Below are positions 11,386 to 23,216 of a stretch of 64,000 bases of DNA, one piece after another (position 1 is the first letter of the stretch; the number at the start of each line of letters is the position of its first letter). Source of the DNA: Clonostachys chloroleuca (Eukaryota; Ascomycota; Sordariomycetes; Hypocreales; Bionectriaceae). The position numbers and the translations under genes are program-made. Below the pieces are notes generated by a model. It saw nothing but the letters and a program-made list of their open reading frames with translations. It was not told the origin of the DNA and did no database searches. The stretch covers positions 22,816,001 to 22,880,000 of the forward strand of contig JBANAY010000003.1 of NCBI GenBank assembly GCA_037952775.1. Direction: 5' to 3'.

Positions 11386-11836
11386 AGGGAAGCCTTAGGA
11401 ACCTCTGAAAAGCCAGTATAACTTTCTGTTCTATTCATTGCGTTGAGATGTTGGGTCTGGCATCTCCTATTGTTGTTTAACTTCATACTAGAAATCTCTT
11501 CCGAAACTTTTTGTGCAAATACTACAACGCTTGAATCTGCCTATTCAAATTACGATAGCCGTCGAATCAACTTATATCTAGTAAGATCTCTGCCCTCAGC
11601 CATAGCTACCGGAGAACCAAGAACACGCGTATATGTTTCACTCTTTCTTAGTAGAACGATGAACATTTTTTCTGCATCTACAGAAGGTTAGTCTTATTAG
11701 CTCTGACTTTGGAGAATACGTTCGCAGGTAATAGAAGAGTAATAGCTTTTTTAATACATAGAAGAAGAATATATATAGATCTCTTAAGCATCTATAATTC
11801 GTTCTAATAATTCTTGTCCCAACCCCCAGGCCTCCC
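11386..11836. other. Intergenic, AT-rich in part
   Basis: 3' flank of the permease followed by an AT-rich stretch (about 11690-11810). No gene supported. Confidence 0.5.
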
Positions 11837-12081
11837 TTAGGTCTCCTGATTGGTACCGTATGAGTCATTTATCCTAGACATCAATTCGAGTGGCTTCTGA
11901 TACCATTTTATGGTTTGAAGGTCGGCTAGGCCGGCAAATAAGAGGAGTCTAACATGAATGCCTAACTCGATATGTTGTGGTCGGCGTCCTGTAGCCCTGC
12001 GGCTTTTTCTCGTTAGTCGCGTATTTTTTCGTTGGTGAATTAGGCCTACTGCCTCTCATTAAAAGCGGAGTTTGTGTGTAC

Positions 12082-12777
12082 TTACGTCCTTCTCTGCACG
12101 TAGTCTGCCACGAATCTATGCAACGAAGTCACAAGACCGACTTGGATCACATACGCCGGTACCCCGAATGGAATCCCCGCTTCATAAACGGCGAGTAGAC
12201 CGCCTATGAAAATGGCGTGTGCGTACACGGCGGGGCCCGTGAAAACGCGGTCCAGCTTCAGAACGCGGTAAGAAAAGATGATCAGCCTCACATAGATGAA
12301 ACCGTTCACCAGCTTGACGGAACCGCGGTGAAGCTCCTCGTCATCTGTATAGAGAGCAGCTAACGTTAGAAAAGGGCGAGTTAGACCCGAGACTTGATAC
12401 GTTGGACGGGTCGTTTGGTCTCCTCGGATCAAGGTCTTCGCCAGATATAGTGTGGTTGCTGATTGAAGCAAGCAAAGTGCAAGATCCAAGAGGTCTGGGG
12501 AGGGCTGATTTGTCAAGGCGGTAATGTGATAGCGAATGATCTCGGCAGCTCCAGCAACCATATGTATATATAACGGAGTATTGCTGGCTTTGCGAAACTT
12601 GGCGGCATAGAGTGGTACACTTTTGCGCGTATGGTAGACCAATACCGCAAAAAAGGTACAGAGTAAGAGGATTGGCTCCATAGAGACGGGTTTGGATGAT
12701 GAAGATATATCGATGTACCTGTAGGTTGCTTCCTTTGGTGGCGGGGTTTGGGTTCGAGGGAGGAGGGCTATCAGCAT
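12082..12777 (-). CDS. Fungal polytopic membrane protein of unknown function
   Basis: Open frame of 231 aa from ATG 12777. An internal Met at residue 33 (MEPILLLC) directly before the first hydrophobic helix is an equally good start. About six hydrophobic segments are visible; I do not recognise the family. The stop codon overlaps a perfect splice donor (GTAAGT, 12085-12080). If used, with the branch-like GACTAAC and acceptor at 11997, a second exon 11996-11837 extends the frame by 52 codons to a TAA, giving 283 aa. The added tail has no membrane segment. Both models are possible. The coordinates given are for the unspliced form. Confidence 0.6.
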   Translation of the reverse strand: MLIALLPRTQTPPPKEATYRYIDISSSSKPVSMEPILLLCTFFAVLVYHTRKSVPLYAAKFRKASNTPLYIHMVAGAAEIIRYHITALTNQPSPDLLDLALCLLQSATTLYLAKTLIRGDQTTRPTYQVSGLTRPFLTLAALYTDDEELHRGSVKLVNGFIYVRLIIFSYRVLKLDRVFTGPAVYAHAIFIGGLLAVYEAGIPFGVPAYVIQVGLVTSLHRFVADYVQRRT

Positions 12778-14462
12778 TTTTTAGTGCCGCGGAGACTCCC
12801 GCGATTTAATACCGTTGATGCCGCTATAGCGTCTAGCCCTGGAGCGGCCTTCGGAGCGAGATGACCAGCCTGTGAGCGGATTGTCGATTTACGTGATTGA
12901 GGCGTTCCACTGAGTCTCAGTGGTACATGGGGCAAATCGCGTTATGCCGGACCCTGAGAATTGTCATCATTGTTATTATAACTGCATCGTGCCGCCGGCA
13001 GCTAGATAGTTATAGGAAGTGTATCTCCCGTACGGTTTGCGATCTGCGAGTGGTCTAGTCATAGTCAAGACACTAAAGGGGCGGCACATTTCGGTTACGG
13101 TCCGGCTTCGCCGTCTGTATCCGATTTTACCCTTTGAATCCGATTTCTCACCTTTGGATCGTTGGCTCTAGATTTGAGTGAAAGGGGGCAGAGGTGAGAA
13201 GTCTTAATATACACGTCTATACGCGTCGAATACTTGCCCGCCATCAGCACGAAAAAGGTATACATAAGGACGCGATTTCGTATGTCGAAAATGTTATTAT
13301 GGCGTCAAGACTCATCGTTTATGCGAGATCTCAGAATGAAATTGGAATTTTCCTGATTCCAATGCCCCTAATGGGGCCTTACCATCGACCCTTCATTGGT
13401 TGGTAAAGATATGACGTCTGGTGTGATAGCCTGCCGGCAAGGATGAAACACTCCTATCATCGGCCTACGGGAGCGCTTTGATAGCCCAGTCGGACGTTTG
13501 TGTTCTCTTGTAAGGTGTATGAAACGGTTTCTAATGGCAGAGTTCTATCGCCACGACGCTGCTCCAGAGGCTGTCTGCCCTGCCAAATGTTGAGTAACTG
13601 GTGAGTGGCGGGCAGGAGAGATGTGGCAGAACAGCAGTGTGTATCGATATCAAGGGTCATGTGACAGAAAAGTGCCTTTTCGAACGACATAGGCCGTGCG
13701 CTAACACTAACCGCTTTATTTTAATGCAATTTTCCGCTCGTTTTGACACATTGGCATGCTCGTAAACTAACGGCTCAGAGCCGATAGCCGAGTGGTGAAG
13801 GGTGACCATCTCCTCCACCCCAAGTTAGCCGGGGAAGAGGGAAACCTTGCAATATGCGGTCTTCACAAATGGTATACCGGACTTCATCTAGCATATTTAT
13901 CAAGATATGACACCACGAAGGATTCTACGCCTCAGACTCCTCGCTGATCTGTCTCAGGGCGCGACTTGATCATGCTCGAGTCCGTCACTGCAACATACAC
14001 CGGGATATCATATCTATGCATCGCTTTGGAAAGCCTGCATTTCGCCTAATTCTTCCAAAACCCCGCAAGACTTCAGTATCTAATGTCTAGGGTTATCCGC
14101 CCCGTGCTGAACATCCTTCACCTGACCACATGGCAGCGCAGTACCTTTTTGACAAAGCTAGCAAGATGCTCACATCAGGGCATCACAAGCTGGCAGAATT
14201 AAATTGCCGTCTTAAATACATTTTTTAGAACTATGCAGTCGGGGCAATTCAACCCGGACGAAGTAGAAATTAAAATCTATCCCATTCAATTATAACTACT
14301 AAGTCTTAGCCTCAGACAAGGCAATAATATCAAGGTACCGTAAGCGAGCGCTTGGGATCAAAATCAAATAGGAAAAGTAGAGGAGATGCTAGTAGCGCAA
14401 CGAGGTATAAATGAAAGCCGAGCGTGCTGAGATAAGAGGTTGCATGTGATATTCTGAGATGC
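12778..14462. other. Intergenic, no gene recognised
   Basis: 1.7 kb without a supportable gene. A 77-codon open frame on the minus strand at 13457-13690 has an ATG but no family feature. A tRNA-like D-arm string near 13780 has no matching T-arm. Confidence 0.5.
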
Positions 14463-14917
14463 CTAGGCGGCCTTCTTCCAAGTAGCCTTCAAGTCCTTCT
14501 TGATCTCTTTGCTCATCGCCTTAGCCTCGGCCTTCATGGCCTTCCTCTCCTGCTTGGTGAGCTGGCCGGACTTCTTGGCCGCCTTGAGGTCCCTCGTATA
14601 CCCGGACAGGACACTGGTGACTGCCTCGACGGTGCATCGGGTGCAGCCCTGGCCATCCAGCGCGGTGGTGCCTGGAGCGAGGGCTTGCAGCCTGTCGTTG
14701 ACGTGAAACTGGCGCAGGTGCTTGTCAATCGTGGGCGTCGTGGATGCGCCGTGGCGGGGGCAGATTCTAACAGTGGCCGTCAGGTTAGATAGGCATTCAA
14801 GGGGGAATGTATTTTTAGAGAGACCTACTGCTGCTGCTTTTCAGTGACATCTGGGACACCCGAGGCGGCATCGTACACCGGGGGGGCTGTTGCTGATGGG
14901 AGGACTGTTTGAGTCAT
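14463..14917 (-). CDS. Small Lys/Ala-rich protein of unknown function
   Basis: Two exons, 14917-14829 and 14766-14463, over a 62-bp intron with donor GTAGGT and acceptor GTTAG; 130 aa. The splice turns an otherwise truncated frame into a continuous protein. The N-terminal 30 residues are low in structure (Pro, Ala, Thr). A middle part has CPRHG and a CTRC pair that could bind metal. The last 40 residues are a charged helix rich in Lys and Ala (KKSGQLTKQERKAMK). No signal peptide or membrane segment. Both exons keep coding character and the intron is canonical, so I take it as real; function unknown. Confidence 0.65.
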
Positions 14918-16204
14918 GATGGATGGTCTAGTGAAACTGTGTAAAAGACGAAGTTGTTGATAGTGTGCAGGTTGGTAGTCGATGAAATAACAGTGCTGAT
15001 GATGGCGAATCTCCAAATTCCAGCTGGACCATTGTGTCTTTATATTGTGATACGGCATGGCCTGGCTAAGACACTCGGGCAATTCCGAGCCCCGGCCGTG
15101 GTCATCGAGCCCGTCTGACACGGGGAATCTGTACCCATCAGAAGGCGGCCACGCTCTCGGCAAATTCGGCGACCGAGCACAGCCAAAGTCTCCATCCGGG
15201 ACGCATAACCGCCAGCCAGAGGCAGCAATCACGGTGCGAGTTCGTCGCCTGGACACGCACTGCATTGCGCAGCCCTACACCAACTCGCATATCGCCCAAT
15301 AATGAAGCACGGTCTTTTACCAGTTACGTCGCTATTCCGCAACCAATAATTGCCTCCCTCTTATAAGTAACAGTCATAGCCAATGCAAACCTCCGAGCTG
15401 CCTGGGACGTGGCTGAGGCTTATGCTCAAGCAATCGACTAGTTCAACTGTGGCGGTTTATCAACTGCGCAAACTCCAAGCAGGGATGCCTTATCATCGTA
15501 CGGAGAGAGTGACGTAGCTTTCCCTGGAGCGGTCGCGAAGAAGTATTCCCTTGATGGATTCTTTATTTAGGACACACTTAAGCGGAGGCTTTTAGTTGAC
15601 CCAAGCCCCGAAAAAAGCTTTCAGATCTCAATCTATTTCATAGCCCCTGGCGTAGGTGGCTTTTCATTTTTACCGACGATGCGGACTGGTGGCTTAGTTG
15701 CATACAGAGTGTGTTTCTGCCTACTGTCTTGAAGTGAGTCACTATGACACCATATGATAGACGTGGACACAATAATAACCGTGGCGAGCAGTAAGCCACA
15801 CACAGTGTTCCTAATTTTTAAGATTATGGTCCCGACAAGCATATCCTGAGACGAACAGTGTCGAACATAGCGGCGCAACCACCAATGAATCAGTTTGTGG
15901 AGGAAAGCAATTACTGACAAAAAACCCTATTGGGTGAGATCTCACCTTTTCGGTAAACAGTTCATGTGACTATTCCCAATTTGCTAAGACTTTATTTCAT
16001 CTGTGGTAGGTCATTTCTAAATGGAGCGCTCATAATTAATTATATACCCGAAGTACGAATCAGAAACCCAGTTGTCGTTCTCCCTCTGAGAGATTCTTTG
16101 TTTCCACCCAACGCAAAAGTGCTCTTCTATTCTAAGTCTAAGCCTAATTCCAAAGGTGTATTCCTCTAACGCAACAAATCTGTACATCTAGAATGTGTAA
16201 TCGC
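14918..16204. other. Intergenic, no gene recognised
   Basis: Promoter side of the small protein and 3' flank of the acetate permease. A 95-codon open frame at 15633-15920 (minus) lacks an ATG at its head and has no family match. Confidence 0.5.
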
Positions 16205-17193
16205 TCAAACAATATGCTTGGCTCGTTTCATACGTAGCTCTTTTCCTTGGTCGGACCAGGGGAAGTGGATGACAGGAACGCTGAAAAATGAATTACTACA
16301 TTCAATTTTCGATTAGCTTATGGTCGTCTTTCGGGAACGATGAACGGCATTCAAAAATGTGATAACTAACCTGCTGTCTTGGATACCAGCCAAAGCATTG
16401 TACCAAGCTAAGAACGCGGCAAGGAACCCAAAAAAGCCGCCAGCTTTCTTGAGAGCGGCAGCAGCGTCTGCATTGCCCATATCATGAGCATAGTTCTCGA
16501 CAGAAAGGCACAGGAAGGCAATGTCAAGGACAAAAAACAATGAGAAGAAAGCCACCGTAGATCTCAGAGTGCACAGCAGCAGTATCGTGGTGAAGATGAA
16601 CCAGCCAGTCAGGAAAAATCCAACCGGGTTGGCTGTCTCCCCATTGTAGGGACCATCCGCTTGCGTGATACCCCACGTGGGTGTTTGGAGGAGACCGTAG
16701 GCGATCCAAAATCCTCCGTATGAAGATAGAGCTGTCGCGCCAAAAGTGTTCCCGACAGCCATTTCCCTGATCGCTCACGAGTTAATATGGTTTGGAGAAT
16801 GAGTTATTGAACAAAAACATACCACATGCCAGCCAAGAGCTGTACTACACCACCATATGCAAAAGCCAGTGGCACAACAATCGTCGGGGCTGTGACCCCA
16901 CGAACCTCCATGTTCACACACGAGAGGACGAAAGTGGTCAAGGCAAAGGCACTCAACCCCAGAGGGGCAGGGTTGGCGAACTTGCGGTGTTCTAGCGGCC
17001 TCCACAGGCCAGGGTGCAACCGACCACCAGAGGGCAGAGCCATACCGTTCGGGAGGAAGAGGTTTCCATTGGGGAGATACTGAGATTCATCAGGATTGAA
17101 GTGATGCTCGGAGGTATTTGAGAGCACCGGATGGAACCCGTTCTCCTTGGGGAGGCTCTGTTGTAGTTGTTGTTTTGGGTCCGGATCAACCAT
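16205..17193 (-). CDS. Acetate/ammonium permease, GPR1/FUN34/YaaH (AceTr) family
   Basis: Exons 17193-16823, 16766-16371 and 16280-16205, introns 56 and 90 bp, 280 aa. The family moves acetate (with protons) across the plasma membrane. The diagnostic NPAPLG motif opens the first of six helices. Across the first splice the frame reads AGMWEMAVGNTFGATALSSYGGFW, split here as AGMWEM and GNTFGATALSSYGGFW, which is highly typical. The last exon supplies HFPWSDQGKELR, the usual cytosolic tail before a basic end. The ATG at 17193 is the first in frame; an upstream TTG is not needed. A cytosolic N-terminus of about 75 residues precedes the helices. Neighbours give no further clue. Confidence 0.93.
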
Positions 17194-18654
17194 CGTGATC
17201 GTCTGGAATTTTTTTCTCAAACGAAATATCGGGTGATGCTCTCACAACAAGGAGAATAAATTACTTGAAAAGACAGGATTCAGTCGCACTGGATTGGATA
17301 CACTGATGATGATAGGAATTCGTAAAGGGGTGATCGGGGATATTCATGGGCCAGATATTCTTTATATTCCAGGTGGTGGGGTGATTTTGAGCCAAGACAC
17401 GAGATTTGCTCTAGGGTCCGAGTCTCGAGATAGAGCCGCCGTGGAGTGACCGAAGAGCGGGTTCGGGGGCCTTAATCAAGAACTTTTCCTCGGAGTGAGA
17501 CGAGATAAGAAAGGTGAAAATGGTGCCACGGCAGAGCTACGTTTCAACGCCCTGTTGGTATTGCCGCACTCCAAGCTGCCCAAATTCTCGTGATTCGGAC
17601 ATCTCATCGCTACAATCATGACAGGGGCATGAGAGATTTTGTGAGGCACCTAGTGGAAGAGGTACCGTAAGGCATTTGTCCAAGTATATACAATCCGTAT
17701 CATAGCTGCTCGGAGAATCAGACTTGACATCGGGCCGCCAGACCCAGTGGAAGCACGCGGATGTGTTCCCTGGCTCGTGAAATTACGGACGACCGACAGA
17801 AACCTGTTTCGATGATCGCCAGCGACTGACGGACGCCCCTGAGCGAGCGTAGCATCGACATCGACAGCAACAGGGGCTCTATGCACAGCCAACATCCTCA
17901 GTCTAGACCCCCAGCAGAATACTGACTCATTTATGGCATGTACGTATTATTATGTTAGCCATCATCACGACAGTCGCCTAACAAGCATTCCTCCTCCCCA
18001 CCAGTTAAGCTTGTTCCAAAGTTTGTTGCCAGCCAGCTCCACAGTCATATTGGATTTAATATTATTTCGTAATTTCCTGCTATTTCAGCTTTCCTCCTTG
18101 TGTTCTAATCTTGACTGCCTGATAATTGCTTTGGCTGTCGGGTCATGTCGGCTCGTTAGCGACATCCCAGCTCGCTGATTCAGTGCTGAATTTTCCAATT
18201 GATCATTCTGCGCATCCCTGACACCTGGCGACATACCGGTAAATTATGTCGCCTGAGGTGACATACTTGATGACTGGACACGCAGCGACTGACAGGCGAA
18301 AATAATACGGAAAGTCGGTCAGCGTACCGGGATTCACCGTTAGGGGTGAAGTGAGGACTTGGCGGTGCCCTTGGGAGGGAACAATATTCTGCACTCCTTC
18401 ACTAATAATAACTGTCTGGCATCTACGGAGCCCCTATCGAGATTGACATTCCTAATGCATGGACCCTGTTTTCTTACGTTTACGGTCTGCGGATGGGAGA
18501 TGCATAAGTCACAACACGAGCGATCATCACATCACGTTACTATGGTTCCCCAATCCCAGCGATCGAAAATGTACGTTGATTGAATGCCGACAGCAAAATA
18601 ATATGTCCAAGATATATACAAGGAAAAGAACACTCCGTGCAGAGGAGTTATCGA
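17194..18654. other. Intergenic, acetate permease promoter side
   Basis: 1.46 kb with no gene supported on either strand; short frames only. Confidence 0.5.
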
Positions 18655-18782
18655 ATAAAAGAAGTAGAAAAGAGAAAAGAAAAAGGGAAAAGAAAAAATG
18701 AAAAGAAAAAGAAGAAGACGAAAAGAGAAAAGGAAAGAAAAGAAAATAGAAGAAGAAAATGGAGAAAAGGAAAGGAAAAGAC
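18655..18782 (+). repeat. Polypurine (GA-rich) tract
   Basis: About 128 bp that is almost purely A and G on the plus strand, made of irregular AAAAGAGA, AAAAGG and GAAGAAG blocks. It ends just before the stop codon of the GT2 gene, so in that transcript it would be a pyrimidine-rich 3' UTR. Such tracts can form triplex DNA. Confidence 0.8.
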
Positions 18783-18785
18783 AGC

Positions 18786-20737
18786 CTAAGAGGTTGTCGC
18801 AATGGTAGCTTTCCAAGCAAGGAAGCTCCCCAGAGCAGCACTGATCAGGAAGAAATAGGTCGCCGCCATGCCACCCATCAGTCCGACAAACACATGGTTC
18901 GTCAACCATCGTGCTGCCGATCCGCAAACGATGGCCATCCACACGACGAAGAATCCGTTCTCCCACCAAGCCTTCCAAACCCCGTCCTTCTTAGCTTTCT
19001 CGCTACTCGACCTCATCGTCGTACCCCATCCATCTGCCGTCAGGGTGATCAAGCTCCAGAAGTACACTGCCGGCATAGGAACGTGGTAGAAGATCAAGCC
19101 AGGTAGCAGCCATTTCCACGTTCCCGGCGTCAACCGATGTGTGTTGCGCAGATAGTTGTACGACCACCCGACGATGCATCGGATCGCAAGGTCTTCTATG
19201 GGCAAAGTGACCAGCGCCTTGCCTGTGAAGAAATAAATCAGGGTGGCGAAGAGACTGCCGATGGGGACGAATTCGCGCTTGATCATGCCGCAGAACAATA
19301 GAGGGTGGTTTACTGCGTACACGCTCGGCTCGAGGAGTGATTCGATGTGGGTTCCGCGAGACCAGCGGATTTGCTGCTTCAGCCAGCCGGCCAGAGTGGT
19401 AGGCGTATCGGTCGCCGTGAGGACGTCAGAGGCGAAAGCGACGCCCCATCCTCGTTTGAGTAGGTTTGTTGTCAAGTGGCGGTCCTCGTTGATGATCTGT
19501 ACAAAATCACTGTCAGCTCTGCAACGTGAAGGTGGGTTTCTGTGAGTCTTACCATTCGCTTGCCCACGATCGTCTGCAAGTACCACGGGATCAGGATGTG
19601 AGGCAGCGCAGAGAGGCGGAACATGGTGCTTGGCCCGCACTGACAGTCGCTCGACAAGGTTGAACCAGCCATCGATCGATTGACATATAACTCCCCCAGT
19701 AAACCGTCTCGGCCATTCGGGCGACGGCCGACTCGGTGCTGTTATGCAGGAACAATCCGGAACTTGCTCCTCCGATCGAAGGGTCCGTCGCCATCGTATC
19801 GACCGTGCCGCTGATCGAATTACTCGAGACTATGGAGTCGGAGTCGGAGCTCCAAATGAATTCGATGCCCAGAATATCCGCGATGGCAAGAGAGTAGATA
19901 TATGATGTAAACATGATGCCCTTCTTGTGCATGTGTCGTTGGCGAATGCATAAAGAACGGATGTGGTTTGAACCACTGAAGACGATCTTCGCATTGGTGA
20001 GCATTTCCCGCGCAAGGAGGAGACACTGTCGCATGGCAATCTCGTGGATCTCGTTATAGTCGATCGGCAGACCGGCCTTCTCTCTTGATAATATCTCTTG
20101 ATCGTAGATTTGATGCGCAACCTCGCCCAGTGGCTCCGGAACATGGATGACGTGCGAATTAGTCGGAAAGACCTGCGCAACAGCGATATATTAGAGGTGA
20201 AACCAGGATCATGAATGCACGCATCACTTCGCTTACCTCGTTAAACACCTGAACCATCTCCATATCTTCCTCGGCATCTCCATCTATCCCGGCGATAACA
20301 AACCCGCAGCTTTGGGCGTCTTTGTAGCTCGTCAGCGCCCTCGTGAAAAGGGCAGGGTCCTCCCGCCAACCCACAATAGCAGCAATACACTCCTTCTTCC
20401 CCGAGGTCGACCATTCTATAGCACCCTTTTCCAGATTTACCTCCGTGTCGTCCTTCTCCGTGAGTGTGGCCTTCTCCTGGTCTTGATCGCCGCTATCCCC
20501 GCTGCCCTTGTAATACTCCATCCGGCGACTTTCGTTGAGAAATCGGTTGAGCTCTGTGAGGCCAATGGAAACGAATAAATCGAGCGTTACTGGCCACCGA
20601 CAGCCCGAAATGATCATCCAGTATATCGTGAAGAAGACCACACATCCAACGATGTTAATTACTTTGCGAACGGAAGATATCTGGCGTGGACTAGCCACCG
20701 CCGGCGCCCCGAACCCGTCGGGGTGAAGTGCTTCCAT
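18786..20737 (-). pseudogene. GT2 polysaccharide synthase (hyaluronan/capsule-synthase-like) with one frameshift
   Basis: Exons 20737-20237, 20172-19553 and 19496-18786, introns 64 and 56 bp. Motifs of processive family-2 glycosyltransferases are present in order: GIDGD, SSDSDS, CGPSTMFR, INEDR and QQIRWSR (the QxxRW block). Two N-terminal and several C-terminal membrane helices fit extrusion of a beta-linked polymer. Summed exons are 1832 nt, one short of a frame. The break is at 19671-19681, where the tandem ATCGATCG precedes ATGG. A third ATCG unit would read IDRSMAGST, which matches the family; as written, the upstream frame continues into a stop. The gene is otherwise intact (about 611 aa), so this is either a recent null mutation or an assembly error. 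Confidence 0.82.
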
Positions 20738-21869
20738 TATCAAGTTGCTCTATCAAAGAGTCAACATATGCAAGAAAGGGATAAAAAGTAAGTCAAGAAA
20801 AGAGCACAGAAGAAAAGAATCGAAAACAGCACCCAGCGCTGGCAGAATGAAGAGAAGGGAACCAGCCGCTCGTCAATCAAGTCAAGCAAGCCAGACGTGG
20901 AGAAGCCATGATGCAAGGCACCAGGAGTATTTATTCATCCTCTCCGGCATTCGAAGCCCCGCGCACCGGAGTATTCCCACGTATGGAACGTTTCCTGTCT
21001 AATCAATGCACGTTAGTTTCGCTAAGGTCTCCAGACACTTCCGAAGAGCCCCTAGAGGGGGATTCCGCAGTTGATCGGGAGAGGACCCTTGCTTCGGCCA
21101 CATCCATATTAGCGGCGGCCTCAGCAAACAACCCTGTTCGTCTAGGGGACGGTGCCTGCTTTACCGCTGCTTACTACTGTAAGATTTAGCCATTCTTAGC
21201 ATAAGTTGCTTGGCATTCGTCTTCTATCGCCGAAAGCTCGTTGGTGAGAGGGAGATTTAGTGGTTTCCCAATAACAGGACGAGAGAAGCGGCTGTTGTGT
21301 CGACTTCGGCGTGCTTTAGGTCTTTAGGAGGCAACGGTCTACCAAGCAAACCTCGAAAGGCCCAGATCTAAGACCCCAGCACATTACAGCCTCCAGGTGA
21401 GCCGTGAGTCCGTGACAAGCCTTGGCCCCATCGCTGGACGGGAATACAATCAATCCATACCCACTCGTCGCCAGTTGATGAATCAATTGACTCCTTTCGC
21501 GACCAGAAAGAGCAGGTAGCCTGTCGAGGGTATTTTTAACCAAGATAAGATGCTACGTCACGTCAAGGCTTGTCGCAACACTTGCTTGTCTCACTCGCCA
21601 GATCCTAACCCACGCCGTCACTCATTATTAACCCAACCAATGTCACGCTTCATTCGAGCCCCAATCTAGGCCCATTTTGCGACGAAACTCCGTCGGTAAC
21701 ATCAATTTAACATCAAACACCGCCAGCCGCTGTCTCTCGGGTCGCTGTAGCTACATATCTAAACCGATCGCACTATTTGCGTTTCCATTTTCCTTTTTTG
21801 GCTTTCTTCCTTACCTTGTCTTCGTTTCCTAGACTCGTATTTCGATTCCAGTCTCCAGCGAACAGCAAT
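20738..21869. other. Intergenic between GT2 and small membrane peptide (divergent)
   Basis: 1.1 kb between outward-facing genes. No other gene supported. Confidence 0.5.
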
Positions 21870-22088
21870 ATGGCTGCCACCTATCGCAACAACCGGCAGG
21901 CTCCGATCCTGATCATGATCTTCTGCATTTTCATCATTATATGGATGCTTAATCCATCATTCACGCGCTACAGGCACATTGCCTCGCATGCGGCTCATAA
22001 AGCTACCTGCCACTATCATTACATGAAGTCTCACCTCGCGACGATGATCTCTTACGAGCCTAAGAACGGGTTGGAGACGCCAATGTAG
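21870..22088 (+). CDS. Small single-span membrane protein (72 aa), unknown
   Basis: Short frame from an ATG in good context (AGCAATATGGCTGCC). After 12 polar residues comes one strong hydrophobic helix (ILIMIFCIFIIIW), then a basic, His-rich tail. A pyrimidine-rich leader precedes it and a T-rich 3' region follows, as in an expressed small gene. No family recognised. Support is only the start context and the clear membrane segment. Confidence 0.45.
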   Translation: MAATYRNNRQAPILIMIFCIFIIIWMLNPSFTRYRHIASHAAHKATCHYHYMKSHLATMISYEPKNGLETPM

Positions 22089-23216
22089 CGTCAATTATCG
22101 ACCACGTCTTACCATTTCCATTTTTCAAAATCTGCATATTTTTTGGGGGTGTGTCTATGTGACAATCTGGCTTTTTAGCTCTTGACATCACGGCGTTTTG
22201 TTGATGTGGAAAGAGGACAAGGGGAGTATGGGAGGTGTCACCGGGTTAGCATTTGTTTGATTATAACTTCTTCTTCTATGATATAATTTTATATTTTCAT
22301 CTTTTACGAAATCCAATACGATTCATTGAAACCTTCTCGTGAGATTGATGCCATTTGTGGTGAGGCTGACGTCAAATGCTTGTTCGAGGAGGAAAAGCTC
22401 ATCATAGACCCTTTGGACCAACATAGTTAGGCACAGTGATAAACATGTCCTAAAGTTACTCATAAGATCCGGATACTCTGATGAATTCCCTTGTCTCATT
22501 TAAAATCGACGTCAGATAGCGCTAGACAAACACTCTATAGATGGCAACAAATCTGAAGGTTTTCTTCAGAAGCACAAGGCACAGGGTAGCTCATCATTGC
22601 ACAGTCCGAAAAGTAACAACTCGGCGGTTGACCTTGAATAGCGAAGACTTGCAACGAACCGGATTCGGCTCTCGTTTGAGACGCGCAAGGTGTGTTTTTG
22701 CTGCTCGTGATTAAAGGAATTTCTTACGAATTTATTAATATCTCTGAGCATCCGTTTTGAGTTTCCAAACAACTGCATAACGCGCATAGTCTGATACAAT
22801 CGGCCCCGTGTCTCGGCGCGTCTTGGCGCGTAGCAGCAAACGGCTAAACGGCCAGCAACACACCACCTCATGCGACATCGAGAGATGGTGTTTGAATTCG
22901 GAGATGATCGCTGCTCGAGAGAGTTCCTATGGCATTGCACCCGGTTAGTTCCCGACGGTGCATCTGTGGCAGACAATCTGGTTATGATTAGCGGAAATGA
23001 TCTCACTGTTGGTCCACCACTAGGCCATCGGCACCGAATCGGCAGATGACTGCCTAGTGCTCCAAGACTTCATTTGAGGAGAGAAATGTTGACGAAATGC
23101 TTGGATTAATTCCGTATCTCCATTGAAAATTCCGAATGAAATGACTATTTAGACGCCGCATTTCGACAGTGAGCATTGTTTGTTTCTCCAATGTTCGCGC
23201 CAAATTAAGCCGCAAG
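22089..23216. other. Intergenic, no gene recognised
   Basis: Includes the promoter of the antiporter at 23217. A 146-codon minus-strand frame at 22566-23006 shows no domain and skewed composition (Arg, Cys), so I leave it out. Confidence 0.5.

Noticed and set aside
13780..13850. tRNA-like sequence with GCCGAGTGGT
   Set aside because: Resembles a Leu/Ser D-arm, but no GGTTCRA T-arm and no closing acceptor stem follow.
15633..15920. 95-codon minus-strand frame with a hydrophobic segment
   Set aside because: Head codon is TTG, no ATG near, no family resemblance.
19619..19691. Alternative intron bridging the GT2 frameshift (donor GTTTAC, acceptor CTGTCAG)
   Set aside because: It would restore frame but delete the conserved YWGSYMSIDR and MAGSTLSSDCQ segment, which is still present as good coding sequence; loss of an ATCG unit explains the data better.
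22566..23006. 146-codon minus-strand frame
   Set aside because: No domain, odd Arg/Cys-rich composition, lies in the antiporter's promoter.
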